NCBI GenBank assembly: GCA_009746045.1
Contig: RPFO01000041.1
Span: forward strand, 823,245 to 887,244
Length of the DNA: 64,000 nt
Source of the DNA: Mesostigma viride
Lineage: Eukaryota; Streptophyta; Mesostigmatophyceae; Mesostigmatales; Mesostigmataceae
Reading direction: 5' to 3'
Part shown: piece by piece, positions 44,289 to 55,724 of the stretch
Layout: each line of letters starts with the position of its first letter
Position numbering within the stretch: the stretch's first letter is position 1
Program-made: the position numbers and the translations under genes
The notes under the pieces: generated by a model
What the model saw: only the letters and a program-made list of their open reading frames with translations
Told to the model about the DNA's origin: nothing
Database searches by the model: none

Positions 44289-44779
44289 GGAGTTAGGTGA
44301 AATAGTGCCGGAACCTTTTTGCCGTTGGGGCAAATCGGTCCGGAATCGGGGTTCTCTGAACATAGTTTCTTTATAGTGATACGGAAGGGGAGCCGCTGAT
44401 GCTAGGTGAAATAGAGCTGGGTGATGTGATCGTAATAAGGTTGATTAGGCTTCTAGTGTACGAGTATTACGGATGATATGGCCTAATTGTTGCGGCCCAT
44501 ACCTTGACGGTGTGCTGAGTACCTTGACGACGGATTTTTGCGTCTAGGTTCTCCTAGCAGATCTGTGATTGCGGACGGGTTTGCAACAAGCAATATCTGA
44601 AGTAAAACTTGACGGCTAAAACTGTTTAGAGGCCGTTGCCGGATCTGGCCGTTGGTAGAGAGCCGTTGGCCTTGAAACACGATAAAAGCTTGCTCACCTA
44701 GCTCATGGCGGTCTCTTTTGTTTTGAACACTATTTTGCCCGGATTCACCACTTCCGAGCACCCAAGTTAATTCGGCCGA
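44289..44779. mobile_element. Insertion of about 490 bp within S2 repeat A2
   Basis: Absent from A1. It contains AATCGGGGTTCTCTGAAC near 44344, which resembles the start of an A repeat, so it may be a relic of a related split-repeat element. Boundaries are approximate. Confidence 0.5.
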
Positions 44780-44994
44780 CGGGGCGTGAGGTGCAGTGCC
44801 CCTGAAAAGAACAACCTACGCATTATTTAATACTAGCCGTGCAGATTCGGGATATTCTACCCCCGGTCTGTACGGTTAGCGTCTTACTAGCATCACTGAA
44901 CATAAGGGTTTAATGACGTCAGTTAGCTAGGGATAAGGGAGGTTTTGCGACTAAAAGCCGCTCTGGCTGGTTTTGTCGGCCTCTTTCTTTGCTC

Positions 44995-45027
44995 CCCACC
45001 CACCCACCCTTGTCTTGGTTGCCTCTA
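44995..45027 (+). other. S2 A2/B2 junction
   Basis: Starts CCCACCCACCCACCCT, identical to S1 over 16 bp, then GTCTTGGTTGCCT against CTTTGGTGGCCT in S1. Confidence 0.8.
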
Positions 45028-45154
45028 GGGCAACGTACTTCATGAAGGGCCTTGAACGGCGTGCCTCCGGGCATGTCAATAGTGTCACATGTATGCTTCC
45101 ACTTATTGTTTTAATGAAGATGCTGGTTTTTGTGGGAGCTACGTGGGACATGAA
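45028..45154 (+). repeat. S2 repeat B2
   Basis: Right end of S2. Confidence 0.85.
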
Positions 45155-46978
45155 CTGTTTTTCTGTTTGCATTTCGTGCCTGAGTAGTTAGGTTCATGCA
45201 ATATTGTTCAGGCATTCCGGCGATGGTCGGAATTGCCGCAATTTGACTAACGAATATTGCAATATTAAAGTCGACGATGGTCGAATTAGATTAGCTAGAT
45301 CCGGCGATGGTCGGTTAGTTTTCTTTTCGTTTTCGTTGCTGTTGTTGTGTTGCACCTTGCTGCTGTTGTGCCTGCGCACTCACGTTGCAGTCCAGCAAGG
45401 AGCGTGAAGAACAAGCGAGAGCTAACCAACAGCAACGCACTGGCAACCGTCGGGGCGGCAGTCTTCAATCCTGCATCGTCGTTTTCCCTTTTATTCCGTG
45501 CATCCGGGCATTTGGAAGCGGTAATCTGTTTTATTTCCTGACGGCCCACGATGGTGGTGCCTAGACGGAAAATGCGGTGTTCTTTACGTTATATTTCCTG
45601 ACGGCCCACGATGGCGGTGCCCATGACGGAACTTTCGGTGTTCTCTTTTTAAACCGCTGCATTACCTAGTGGGTTAGCATTTGTATTCTTCCTTTTGCTT
45701 CACATCTTTCCTTTTTTTGTACAGTTATAAGCCGGCCGCCCCTGAATCATCTCAGCCCCAGGTGAGAATCTGACCGATGGGTCGGAGGGACACCTTTCTT
45801 TGTACCAACCGATTGCAGTTTGAGTCGCATAAAAACAGTTTTTTTTATTGTGCTCCAAACCGTGTCGTGTCTTGTTGTCGCTTTGTCTTCTTCCTTTCCT
45901 GTCTCAAGCCGATGGGCTTAAAATAATGATTGTCATGTCTTAAGCCGGTGGGCTCAATGGTGATTGTCATGTCTTAAGCCGATGGGCTCATTGTGATAAT
46001 TGTCATGTCTTAAGCCGATGGGCTCATTGTAATGGTTGTCATGTCTTATTGAGCCGATGGGCTCAACGTGATGGTTGTCATGTCAAAAGCCGATGGGCTC
46101 AAAATATTGGTTCTCATGTCATATGCCGATGGGCAAGGACATTAGGCCATAAGTTGGGACAACGGTTGTGGCTTGACCTATACCTTTCATAAGTTATACT
46201 GCATTTTGATTTAGATGCAACCCTATTCCGGGTCCTAAACTTTATTACATTATATAACAAAACATTAGACCTGCATTTAGCCGTGTATAAGGTGACCACG
46301 TACTAAGAGTAGGTCTAGGATTACTAATAATACTAGGATTACTAATAATAATTGTACAAGTTGACCAAGAATCAAGAGTGGTTCTAGGACCACTATTAGT
46401 ACTAAGTGCTATAAAGGTGAGTGAGTGTGTGTGTGTGTGTGTACTTGTCTAAGGGGTGGGTAGTTGGGGTGTGGTGACCCATGACCCCGGCAGCCGGCCT
46501 CGAGTGCTGGACCTAAACACCTAATAGACTAGCACATCCAAAATCACACGGTACGAGTAGCACTTAGAAAACGATGGCGCACCGCGAGTTAATGACTGAG
46601 CTTCCCTCGGATGACGACATAGACGTCCGGACGCTACGTACGCTCGGGTCGTAGGCTCGCTCAACAACATGTACCATTGGACGATAGTCCGAGCACCCGT
46701 CCCGATGGGGGCGTGGGCCGTCCCGATGGGGGCGTGGTCCAAGATCATCATTGTCAAGCAGATAGTTACCCACACACCACGACCTCCCCGATGGGGGAAC
46801 CACAAAATGGCCAAGCTGTCCGCTCGGACAGTGTTCCCAACACTAGGGTGCAGACCGAACGCACCCCACGACCAGACGGTAGCCCGAATCGCTCGCAGCA
46901 GCATGGCCAAGCCGCCCGCTTGGACGGTGTTCCCATTGCTCCTACACCCGGTAGGGAAGAGGGTGTGTTAGGCATCTC
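45155..46978. other. R5 internal non-coding region with tandem repeats
   Basis: Holds several short repeats of GGCGATGGTCGG (about 45220-45320), two tandem copies of a block starting TTTCCTGACGGCCCACGATGG (45533 and 45594; first 20 bases shared), a 38-42-bp array at 45900-46135, and a TG run near 46425-46440. I see no convincing ORF. Confidence 0.6.
45900..46135. repeat. Tandem array of about six 38-42-bp units
   Basis: Each unit contains AAGCCGATGGGCTCA and GATTGTCATGTC or a close variant. AGCC...GGCT makes each unit a small hairpin. Confidence 0.85.
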
Positions 46979-49330
46979 GTGGTAGGCATCTCACAAGGTT
47001 CCGTACTAGGCACTAGCGCGGGCCGTGGCTTTGGGCGAGGGTCGCAGAATGGCACCCTAGTCCCAGGCCGTACCACGTCACGACCTCCTCGACCCTCGTG
47101 GGGCGGGAGCGAGAATCGTAAGGATAGCTCACGAAGCGTCTCCTTCGCCAACGCGGGAAGGGTGACTGGGCAGTGGAGTACCAGTTGAGTAACTCTAGAG
47201 CCCTAGGATCTGGCTCTGAGTTCCCCATGTCCGTCCGCACGCCTTCCGCTAGCGTCCGCTCAGCCGCCGGCTATAATCCGGCGGTCCGATGCGGGCGACC
47301 GGTCTAAGGGCGGCGCCTAGGGCCGGCGCCACCTAGGCCCCAGTCCGGGGCCTTATCCGGGTCAGTACGGACGGCTAGCTTGTCCTACGGTTACGGCTAA
47401 CCGGATAGGCTTTGCTGGCTAAGACATAAACCAGTGGTTGGCCAGCTCCGAAAGCAGTTCTCTGTGTTCACCTTATCCCAAGCTCATCGTGACCGACCGC
47501 CATAACTCACCCTGTGTTGCTAGCATTCACGAGTATCTTGGTGGTAGTTTTTTTGCTTGTCCTGACCATACCCTAGCCACGTTGGACGGTGCCTTGGGCC
47601 CGTCGGCGGGTCACTGGTCCTAATAAATGGGTCACCTTTTGTCTGGTGGCATAGTTGGTTTTTTGCTCGCTACTTATTACATCACTATTCATGTGTGATC
47701 ACAAGGGCGCGGGTCGATACCGTGGTGATTTTGACGGCCTTGAGGCCCCCTTGAGTTCCCTACCTTAGAGGGTTTTGTATGGTCTGCATTTGATGTAATT
47801 ATTTTGATAATTAATCAAAGAACAAAAGAGTATGTCGGAGTTGAGTAACTCTAGAGCCCTAGGATCTGGCTCTGAGTTCCCCATGTCCGTCCGCACGCCT
47901 TCCGCTAGCGTCCGCTCAGCCGCCGGCTATAATCCGGCGGTCCGATGCGGGCGACCGGTCTAAGGGCGGCACCTAGGGCCGGCGCCACCTAGGCCCCAGT
48001 CCGGGGCCTTATCCGGGTCAGTACGGACGGCTAGCTTGTCCTACGGTTACGGCTAACCGGATAGGCTTTGCTGGCTAAGACATAAACCAGTGGTTGGCCA
48101 GCTCCGACAGCAGTTCTCTGTGTTCACCTTATCCCAAGCTCATCGTGACCGACCGCCATAGCTCAGCCGGTCGGGGGCTTTAACTGTACCTCCTCCTCTG
48201 AAGATGAAGAGCCACTAGAAGCAGATATAGTGGAGGAGGAGGAGGATCTGGAGCACGCGCACGGACAGCGCCGTCGACAGTCTACAGGATCCAACATGAG
48301 TAGGCGAGTCAGGGACACGGATGTGAACCTGAACTTCAGCACCATCACGGCAGATGATCCAGGCTATGATCACCCACTCTACGCCCAGGCGCGACAGCAG
48401 ACAGGCAGCTCCATGGTAGGACACAAGTCCAAGCATACTCTCCTGCCACCCACGTTTGGGTGGCCTGAGCCCCGGGAGTTCAGCGGCCCCAGGCGGCAAA
48501 AACTTTTCAAGGCGCCGCCCATGCCCGACTTCAAGCACATCCCCAAGCTAAACAAGAGCATGAAGCCGCGAGACATCCAGGAGCGGGCTAGGCTGGTGAA
48601 CAAGGCCATCACATTCTGGTCGAACTACCACAACTGGGATCTGTCCACCGAGGACTTGATCGACTTGATCATCACCCAGGCCATGGACATCTCAGTTACA
48701 CGACTGCTTCACTGCGATAGCATGCATCGCGTCACAGTCCTACCCCAAGGATATCCACGAGCTGATGGAACGAATTCAGCAGAAGCTCGTCCCACCAGAC
48801 GACTGAGTTCCAGGAGCGCATCGCCTTTGGCGCATTCCGACAGGGTGACATGCCCTACCGCGAGTTTGAGGTGGAGTTTGACGAGATGGCTAGTCGCCTA
48901 TTGGATGTGTCGGGCCACGAGTACAAGATCCGCCTCATGGAGGCCATCCACCCTGATCTGCAGCTCGAGGCTAGGAAGAAGTTCGCAGACACCCCGTGGC
49001 ATCTGTGGGACATGTCCAAGGTCAAAGCATATCTCCTCACTGCAGCCGACGACCACATGGCTAGTAGGACTGCACGCTCGACGCGGCGCGGTACTCAATT
49101 GACGCGTCGAATCCTGCAGACGAAGGCGACCCCGCGGAGGAATCCCCAGCTGAGGAGGAGCAAGATGAGGACGAGATCGGCGACGCGCAGAATGACTCTC
49201 AGGTCAATGCTCTACTCAACACCCGCAGCTGGCACATGCGGTGCTTCTATTGCCAGGAGATCGGTCACATGAAGCGCAACTGCCCGAAGTTGAGGAGAGG
49301 AGCAGACACGCCCGGTGACACGTCGGCAAC
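46979..49330 (+). pseudogene. R5 Gag, split by a deleted R1 element and frameshifted
   Basis: The first part 46979-47182 is basic Gly/Arg/Ser-rich. It resumes in the same frame at 48191 after the R1 insertion with an acidic run (SSEDEEPLEAD). Main Gag body to about 48730; then two frameshifts (a piece at about 48733-48805 ending in a stop, then about 48808-49272 with FQERIAFGAFRQGD and YREFEVEFDEMASRLLDVSG). A CCHC knuckle CFYCQEIGHMKRNC lies at about 49228-49269. The layout (helical capsid region, then one knuckle) is that of Ty3/gypsy or copia Gag. Not functional as it stands. Confidence 0.75.
47183..48185 (+). mobile_element. Deleted R1 element (LTR, 3' UTR, LTR)
   Basis: The 5' LTR 47183 to about 47505 lacks its last 25 bp or so. 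It is joined at GCCATA to the 3' untranslated part of R1 (to 47838), then a complete 3' LTR 47839-48185. Flanked by GTACC (47178-47182 and 48186-48190). GCCATA also precedes the corresponding point in the R1 copy at about 915, so the internal deletion probably used that microhomology. Confidence 0.88.
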
Positions 49331-51334
49331 CTATTGAACGTGATCATGTGGCCCCTAGCTTTGGATTGCGGTTTGATACTCAGCCAACCTTTCTTCGGGA
49401 ACAAACCAACCTGTTCCCTTCTTCCCTGGCAGGATGCTGCCAGGCTAAGGCCGGGCATATTCTGATTTGGCACGCCGCAAAGGTGAAAACCATTTGTGTT
49501 CAGTGCCGGTCCGCGGGGCATATGTAGGTCTGCCGCATAGTCGGCAACCATTCCGAAATGCTGCGGCCGGGAGGTCTGACACTGATTCACCACTTGTCAT
49601 GTCTGCCTACTATTAATTGCTCAGTGCCGACCACACCCCCGTTCCTTTTTATAGCCGTGGCAGCCTCTGCTCAGTGTTGTGTTTGGCCGTGAAGTCGAGG
49701 ATCCTTCGTGTGGCATGCACAACTGCTTGCCGCAACTTAGGTATTGCTGCTAATGCCTATATACTAATATCGCATTGCCACATTTGTCTGATTGACTAAT
49801 CCCTAGTGTGTCACGTAGGCGCGACAAATCTGTCGACGTCATAGTACTGTCTCCAGGTCCATTTAGGGGGGGGAGGAGTCTGACAAGGTTATGATGAAAC
49901 GACATCAAGTGAAGGGCCAGTTCAGGTGTCAGAATATAGTACTTGACATATCTGTCTGGTACCTAGTAGTTGTCTTTTCGTTTTTCCTGCATGGCTGCTG
50001 CATGGCCAGCGATGGCTGCCCTCAGCAGTTGGCATAATTCCAGAGGCTACTATAGGTGGAGCCTTGTTGTCTTGTTGTTCTAACTTGACACTAGTGGTCT
50101 TGTTATGTCTTGTTGCGCACCTTCTTTCTCTTGGGGCTGGCTTCTTGCCACCCCGAGAATCAGCCTGACTTTTGTTTGTATATGCCATGCTTCTGCACGA
50201 CCACAAGCGCAACCAACCCATCATTTGCACACAATTTTGCAGGTTTGAGTGGCGCCCATCATGCACTCTCCGTCGCTGAACGCTGTTTTCCCCGTCGCCG
50301 AACACGGGACGCTTCATCAAGTCATCAATTCAGCGCGATGCGCGGTCTGACTGCACCATCAACATGCGGTTTTTCTCCGATATGACCGAGCTGCGCTAGC
50401 AACACTGTCAGCCACCGGTTCACGTACGGCTTCTCCTGATTCAGACGACAATTCAGACGACAACAACTCCAAGCAACTGCATGTGATACGTATCGTCACG
50501 ATTTCAGCATATTCTGATTTCAGCATATACGTCAAGTAACTGATCATCATCAAGCTAGTCTGGCGCATTACGCATAAGGCCAGACATCCCAGCAGCGGTC
50601 AGGACTACCTGGCAGCCTCACAAGTGCCTGACATCACAATGGATACATGTCTTCAATCCACCAAATGGACCGGCACGATCAACAGCTATTTTAGGCTTGC
50701 CGGATCCACCCTCTATCGGAACGTTGAGCGGATATCTTAAGCTGCTCTCAAGGAACGGGTATGGGATTGGTCATGAATCTGGTGTAACCCAGGGCGGATG
50801 CCTGAAATCATATAGGCTGAAGCTTAATTAAGGCCTGGCGGGACCAGCTCATGAACACTTCTATAGCCCTGTGTTCCATCTTCGGGCTCTAGGCCCGACC
50901 GAGGGCTTCCTCGGTAGTATAGGAGGGCCTTACGCCCGCCCGGGTTCTTCGGCCCGGTAGATAGTAAGGGACCAAGGTCTTAGAGCTGGACACTTGGGCG
51001 ACCTAAGGAAACAAATCCTGCTGGGGCAGGTCTATCCGTGGGGAGAGTCCCTATTCGAGCGCGGCCCCCCTCCGATCGCTAGTGCCCAGGATCGTGCCCC
51101 CGATCGCTGTGGCTAGGATCGTGCGCGCCTGCCGTCCGATCGTGGCCCCGATCGTGCGCGCCCGCCTCGAATCACTATATAGGGTGGGCTCCAGCGGATA
51201 CCCGGCTTGATGCGTGACTAACGGAAGCCTAGGGAGAAGGCAACGAGGCCAAGGTCTGGATAGCGCATGAGCCAAACTATTTGAACCCTTCGCTTGAAGG
51301 GAGTGGGCTCCCTTCCCTGATGGGGGGGGAGGAG
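49331..51334. other. R5 3' internal region, no pol
   Basis: No integrase, RT or RNase H signature in any frame. Includes short inverted and repeated GATCGTG/CGATCG motifs (51070-51165) and CCCG/GGGC hairpins (50880-50960). Ends in the purine tract of R5. Confidence 0.55.
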
Positions 51335-52024
51335 TGTAGCGTGCCGACTAGGGTCGAACCTAGTGAGCACGAGAAAGTTTGGCAAAAGAAATATGGTATA
51401 AAAAGATACGTGCAAAAAGAGATAGATACCTAAGGTGGTTTGAAGTCCATACCTTCCGGCACACATCTGCATGTGTATACGAGGGTGCCGACAGTTGAGA
51501 CCTAGAGCAATATTGGTGACATTGGGATATATATCGATGGATGTGTGTCCGATGGCATAACGTAACGATGGTTACCACGGACATGGTTAGAGGTCGATCA
51601 GCCCTATGTTCGACCCGTAGTTCGGCCCACTACTAGAGTAACGTAAATTAGGCGTGGAATATTCACATGGAATGTTCCGGGCCACAAGGGTTGGAACAGC
51701 AGTGCCGACCTAGTGGCACTGCTTGGCATAAAGGCGTGCGAGAACGATGGGCAAGACAGTCGTTCGTCAATCCGCCGACTCACGCTACGAACCTATTCCT
51801 TTTAATACAATCATGTCCAACACATATCCTTGTACAACTGCAATTGCAAGAATACAAGAAGGTGATTAGTATAATGCCTCTGGGCCTACGCTGTGATGAC
51901 AGCAAGTAGCCCATAGCTTAGTGATCCCCCTTCCTACTCAGGCAGGCAACAAACCAGGACGATGGCCCCGTAGATAGAAACGATCTTTCCCAACGTGCCT
52001 GGCCGATGGGTTTGGCACGTTACA
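51335..52024 (+). repeat. R5 3' LTR
   Basis: 690 bp, TGTAGCG...GTTACA, followed by the duplication GCTAC. Confidence 0.9.
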
Positions 52025-52050
52025 GCTACTGTGTCCGCCCAATTAATTAA

Positions 52051-54726
52051 GGGGACCGGTCGGTTCCGAATTTTTTGGCGCCAAAAAATTCGCGCCGGTA
52101 CCGAAGGTCATAAATTTCACGTGCACGGTGCGCGCACCCCTTGCGGAAGTGGCCATGGCGACTGCGTTCAGGCGAAACTACCACACTAGGGCAGGCGAAA
52201 TGCAAAAATTTTACTCGAATCTAAAAGACGATGAGTTTATGATGTTAGTTTGTGGCGGAAATCAGCTGGTTTACAATATCGCTGTTGTTTTTTTATGCCA
52301 TCGGCATGGGGGGTAATCTGAATTTTTTGGTCGCGCGGAATGAAATAGAATTCATGATAGCGGCTGTAAAATCGCGGTTTTGGGGGTTGTTCTGACCGTG
52401 AAGCAGGCGGTTGCATCGAATTCTAAACCGAGCTGGTGCTTTTTGCCATATTTTCGGCCATTATCGGTAGGTAATTGTTCAGACCTGCGCAGTGGGTGTC
52501 TGACCTGTCCATGGAATAACGGCTGTTATTGCGCGCCTGGGCGAGGGATTTACGAGGGCGAGTTACAGATTTGTCGCGAATGTTATATGCTATCAGTGCT
52601 TTTTTCTATGAGCTCATCGTTCGATTTTTTTTGCGTTCTTTTTGGGCAGTTTCCGCCAGCTAGCTTGCCGTCGCTTGCCGTTGTGTTGCCGAATACCTGG
52701 CAGCTTTAGATTGTTTTCGTTGATGTCGTGATCAGGGCCGCTTCAGTCGCAGCCTATAGCTCTTCGGGAAGGTATAAGGCATTTCATAAAACGTGTTCTG
52801 GCAAGGATGTTGTGCGTATGGACGCTTCTTGTTGTTTGAGAGTGACGCACCCTCTCTTCGCAGGCCGCAGCGGCATCACAGCGCTCATGCGCTGAAGGGC
52901 CGCCAATGGTTTCTTTGCATTTTATCGTGCAGGGATGGAAGTGTTTTAGTGATGATGATGTTGGAGATATTGCATTTGTGTGACTGCATGTAGATAGCTG
53001 GCACCAATGGTTGTTTGAGCTTTCCTTTGTTATGATGATGTGACAAGACTACAATGTGCTGAGCCAACCATGGTTGACATGCATGACTGCATGCAAGCTA
53101 TATATACCATGTTCCTACTTGGTTCCTTGCCCTCCATAGTCGTAGTTTGTCATCCATGCCGGGGAGGACAGTTTAGGAGGTGTTGTTGAGCTGATTAGCT
53201 TGGTTGGCATCAACCTTACACTCTAACCTGGGAGAAACATAGGAAATGCTGCTTAGGCATGTTAGGGCTACCATCGTCAAGGCTATGAACATATTTACAA
53301 GGCTGGCCATGCTGGAGGGATGATGAACACATATGAGGTGCGTGGCCACCCCTTTGTACATTGTAAACATACTCAGCATGGTTTTGGTGCATGTTGGATG
53401 GCATATGAAGTGGCACTGTGGGGTTACTAACTTACTGAGTGGTCCTTAGCGCCTTGTCAGGTGGTCATATAGGAGTCCAATCAACTTGAGTAGTTCTTGT
53501 CACAATGACCCCCCACGTTGAGCATGCGTCGCCGTCAGCGTGCAAGAGTTAATCATGTGTGCTTTGGTCAGTTTGCAGATGTCTTTGATGAAGAAGGAGG
53601 TGCTAGTGTGGCTGAATGGTTACTATAATTTCCTTGTAGTGTCTACATGGGTGGCCGTCTTGGAATGGTTGTAACTTGGGCAGTTCTTGTCAGAACGTCG
53701 CCAAACCTTGAACATAGGAGGTAGCATATGTGCAGAGGATGGTAGTATGTGGTTGGGCATCACGGTCACACCGGCTGTGGAGGAGCAGCTGGCCTCCCTC
53801 AAGCTGGAGAGGGCACGCCAGCAGGCCAAGAAGAGGGACCCAAACTGGCGCAGGCTGCGCAAGAAGAAAAAAACTGAGGCCCAGGGGGGCAAGTGGAAGG
53901 ATAACAAGGCCGGGGGGGAGTATGAGCATGGCAGTGGCTATGCCATCTACGGGCAGCCCGTGGCGGGGCAGGAAGGGGGGGGGGAAGCCAGTGACAGTGG
54001 CAGTGACAGTGTGCTCTGCACGGTGTGTGGCGGTGCAGAGCACAAGAAGGTGAACCCCTTTCTCTTGTGTTCCAACCAGGATCCGGGCGACCATGGGGGC
54101 CACATGTTGTGCTTGGGTTTCACGCTGTCCACCGTGCCTGGTGATCCCTGGTTTTGTGCAGCATGTGATGACACGGGGGCCAACAGTGTGCTTGATTGAC
54201 AGTTTTTCCAGTTTTTTCCAAGTCCTGAAAAGGGCTATAACCATGATCATATATGTGTTATACTGGTCAGATTGAGCTGAAAATTTGTCAGTGTACATTT
54301 CCCACCATCTAATATTTGATTTTATCCCCACTGGCCATATAACATGTGTTATTGATTTGATTTATTTTTTTACGTGCTAAAAAAGACCCTTTTTAGGTCA
54401 AAATTTATCATCTACTAGTTTGAAGTACCATTTTTGGGACCCAACTAGCCAGGTTTTTTGTAAACAGTGGGAACTTAAAGAAAATATCATGGATGATTGA
54501 ATTTGGTCTTGCCATGCACCTAGGCACTAGGTGCCATGGACCCTATGGTTTAGCGTATTATGCTGGCATCCGGTGTATAGCCAGGGGTCATGAACCCTAC
54601 AGGTGGGGGGATGCATGCCCAAACATGTTGTTTTGATGCCCCAAACTCAAATCTGGACATATCATGTGCAATTACAATGTTATTACATGAGTTCACTTTT
54701 GGGGTGGTTAGAACCGTCCGGTCCCC
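52051..54726. mobile_element. G1: TTAA-flanked inverted-repeat element
   Basis: Terminal inverted repeats GGGGACCGGTCGGTTC (left) and GGGGACCGGACGGTTC (right, inwards). TTAA on both sides (52047-52050 and 54727-54730). The left arm of P has the same target with a single TTAA, proving a 4-bp duplication. TTAA duplications are typical of piggyBac-like transposons, though the termini (GGGG) are not classical piggyBac ends. The left 1.65 kb is repeated inverted in G2. Encodes a PHD-finger-like ORF but no visible transposase, so probably non-autonomous. Confidence 0.85.
53687..54199 (+). CDS. G1 ORF with PHD-finger-like domain
   Basis: The frame opens at 53687 (TTG); the first in-frame ATG is at 53747, giving about 150 aa. 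A basic Lys/Arg-rich helix (about residues 25-65 of the open frame) is followed by an acidic linker. A C-terminal Cys/His array (CTVCGG, LLC, then HMLC, WFCAAC) fits the C4-H-C3 pattern of PHD fingers, with the usual Trp two residues before the last Cys pair. PHD fingers read histone tails; piggyBac transposases carry a C-terminal Cys-rich finger, so this may be the remaining tail of a transposase or a targeting protein. G2 does not keep this part clearly. Confidence 0.55.
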   Translation: MSERRQTLNIGGSICAEDGSMWLGITVTPAVEEQLASLKLERARQQAKKRDPNWRRLRKKKKTEAQGGKWKDNKAGGEYEHGSGYAIYGQPVAGQEGGGEASDSGSDSVLCTVCGGAEHKKVNPFLLCSNQDPGDHGGHMLCLGFTLSTVPGDPWFCAACDDTGANSVLD

Positions 54727-55059
54727 TTAATTATTAGTTTGTTTGTTTGGTTACCGAACAACCGTTAAACCGGCTGCGAAATTTAATAATTCTTTGTTTG
54801 TTTTGTATAACCCAGCCGGATGCACTGCTCTTACGGCTAGTAAAAGCACATTTTTCATCCAGAGATTTAATACTTCTTTGTTTCTTACCGCAAAAGAAGC
54901 GCTCTTGGCAGTCAAACAATTTATTTACACTTTCTTCATTTGTTTGGTAGCTTCAAAAACTACAGGTCATGAGTACACTCGGGAATTAGTTAATTAAAAT
55001 TCTTTTGTTTTATTTATCGTTTGCAGCTGGCCGGCGCCCAGCCTCATAATTATTTAGTA

Positions 55060-55724
55060 CAAGAACGGGGGCTTCGCCCCCCGGCCCCCGGTAGTAACCA
55101 ATATTGTGCCTCTCCGGCGTTTGTGGCCGGTCTCCGGCCGGACACGTCACCTACTACTCTACTACAACCGTCTATGGAGCGTGTGCACATTTAGGGCTCA
55201 CTGAACGCGAGCAAATATTCCAGTCCGGGCGACCAACTTGAGTGAAAATCTGTGAAAATCGTACGCCAGTTCCCGTCCAATGGAGAGATTCCGGAGACTT
55301 TTGCCCTTCCCATTGCACTACGGAGATGTGCGACTGAGGCCGTAAGCATTTGTAATGTCCTTTGGCACGCAGCGACTGCACAGTCGCCACGACATGCAAA
55401 GTGACGAACCAACACGCAGCGACTGGGCAACAATGCCGCAATTCTGTGGTCAAACTGACGCTAGTTCCCGGCCAATAACCGGGCAACAACCCCACCACGT
55501 TTGTCGCACACATACCGCTTGAATCGGTCGCAATGCCGCAATTCTGTGGTCAACAGGCCACGCTACTCGAATACGGAAGAGTTTTTGCGACACTTTCGGC
55601 AAGAGTTTGGGCAAACTACTTTCGCCAAGCCAGCCACGATCGCAAGGTTTGCTGTCCCACAAGAGTTTGGCCGCAATGGTGGCACAAATGGGACAACCTT
55701 TGGCGCGCAACCAGGGGACGCAAC
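55060..55724. other. Non-coding flank between P and R6
   Basis: A GC hairpin (GGGGGCTTCGCCCCC, about 55067-55082) and a direct repeat CAATGCCGCAATTCTGTGG (about 55430 and 55532). No ORF that I can support. Confidence 0.5.

Larger units (their letters stand above)
42700..45154 (+). mobile_element. S2: second non-autonomous split-direct-repeat element
   Basis: A1 42700-43119, internal 43120-43958, B1 43959-44085, A2 44086-44994, junction 44995-45027, B2 45028-45154. B1 and B2 are both 127 bp. A2 carries an extra segment of about 490 bp (about 44289-44779); without it A1 and A2 agree closely in length. The A start (CGGGGTTCTTTGAA) and the B core (ACTTATTGTTTTAA) resemble S1. No coding capacity. 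It lies just inside R5 after the primer site, with no apparent target duplication. Confidence 0.75.
41975..52024 (+). mobile_element. R5: LTR retrotransposon (deleted), inserted in P
   Basis: LTRs 41975-42684 (710 bp) and 51335-52024 (690 bp) begin TGTAGCG and end GTTACA. The 5-bp duplication GCTAC is at 41970-41974 and 52025-52029. A candidate primer site TGGAATCGGAGG starts at 42686 and a purine tract (GGGGGGGGAGGAG) precedes the 3' LTR. Inside are S2, a broken gag, and a deleted R1 element inserted in that gag. No pol remains, so R5 is defective or non-autonomous. Confidence 0.9.
41421..55059. mobile_element. P: foldback palindrome carrying nested insertions
   Basis: The left arm 41421 to about 41870 is the inverse of a right arm now in three pieces: about 41890-41974, 52030-52050 and 54731-55059. 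Outer ends are TACTAAATAATTATGAGG and its inverse. A short loop lies near 41871-41889. Removing R5 and G1 leaves about 0.9 kb. The intact left arm shows the uninterrupted sequence for both insertion sites, so it acts as an internal empty-site control. Arms are about 85 percent alike by eye over the outer part. Confidence 0.8.

Noticed and set aside
45900-46135. CRISPR-like array
   Set aside because: Repeats are imperfect, spacers are not unique, unit length varies and the context is eukaryotic retroelement sequence.
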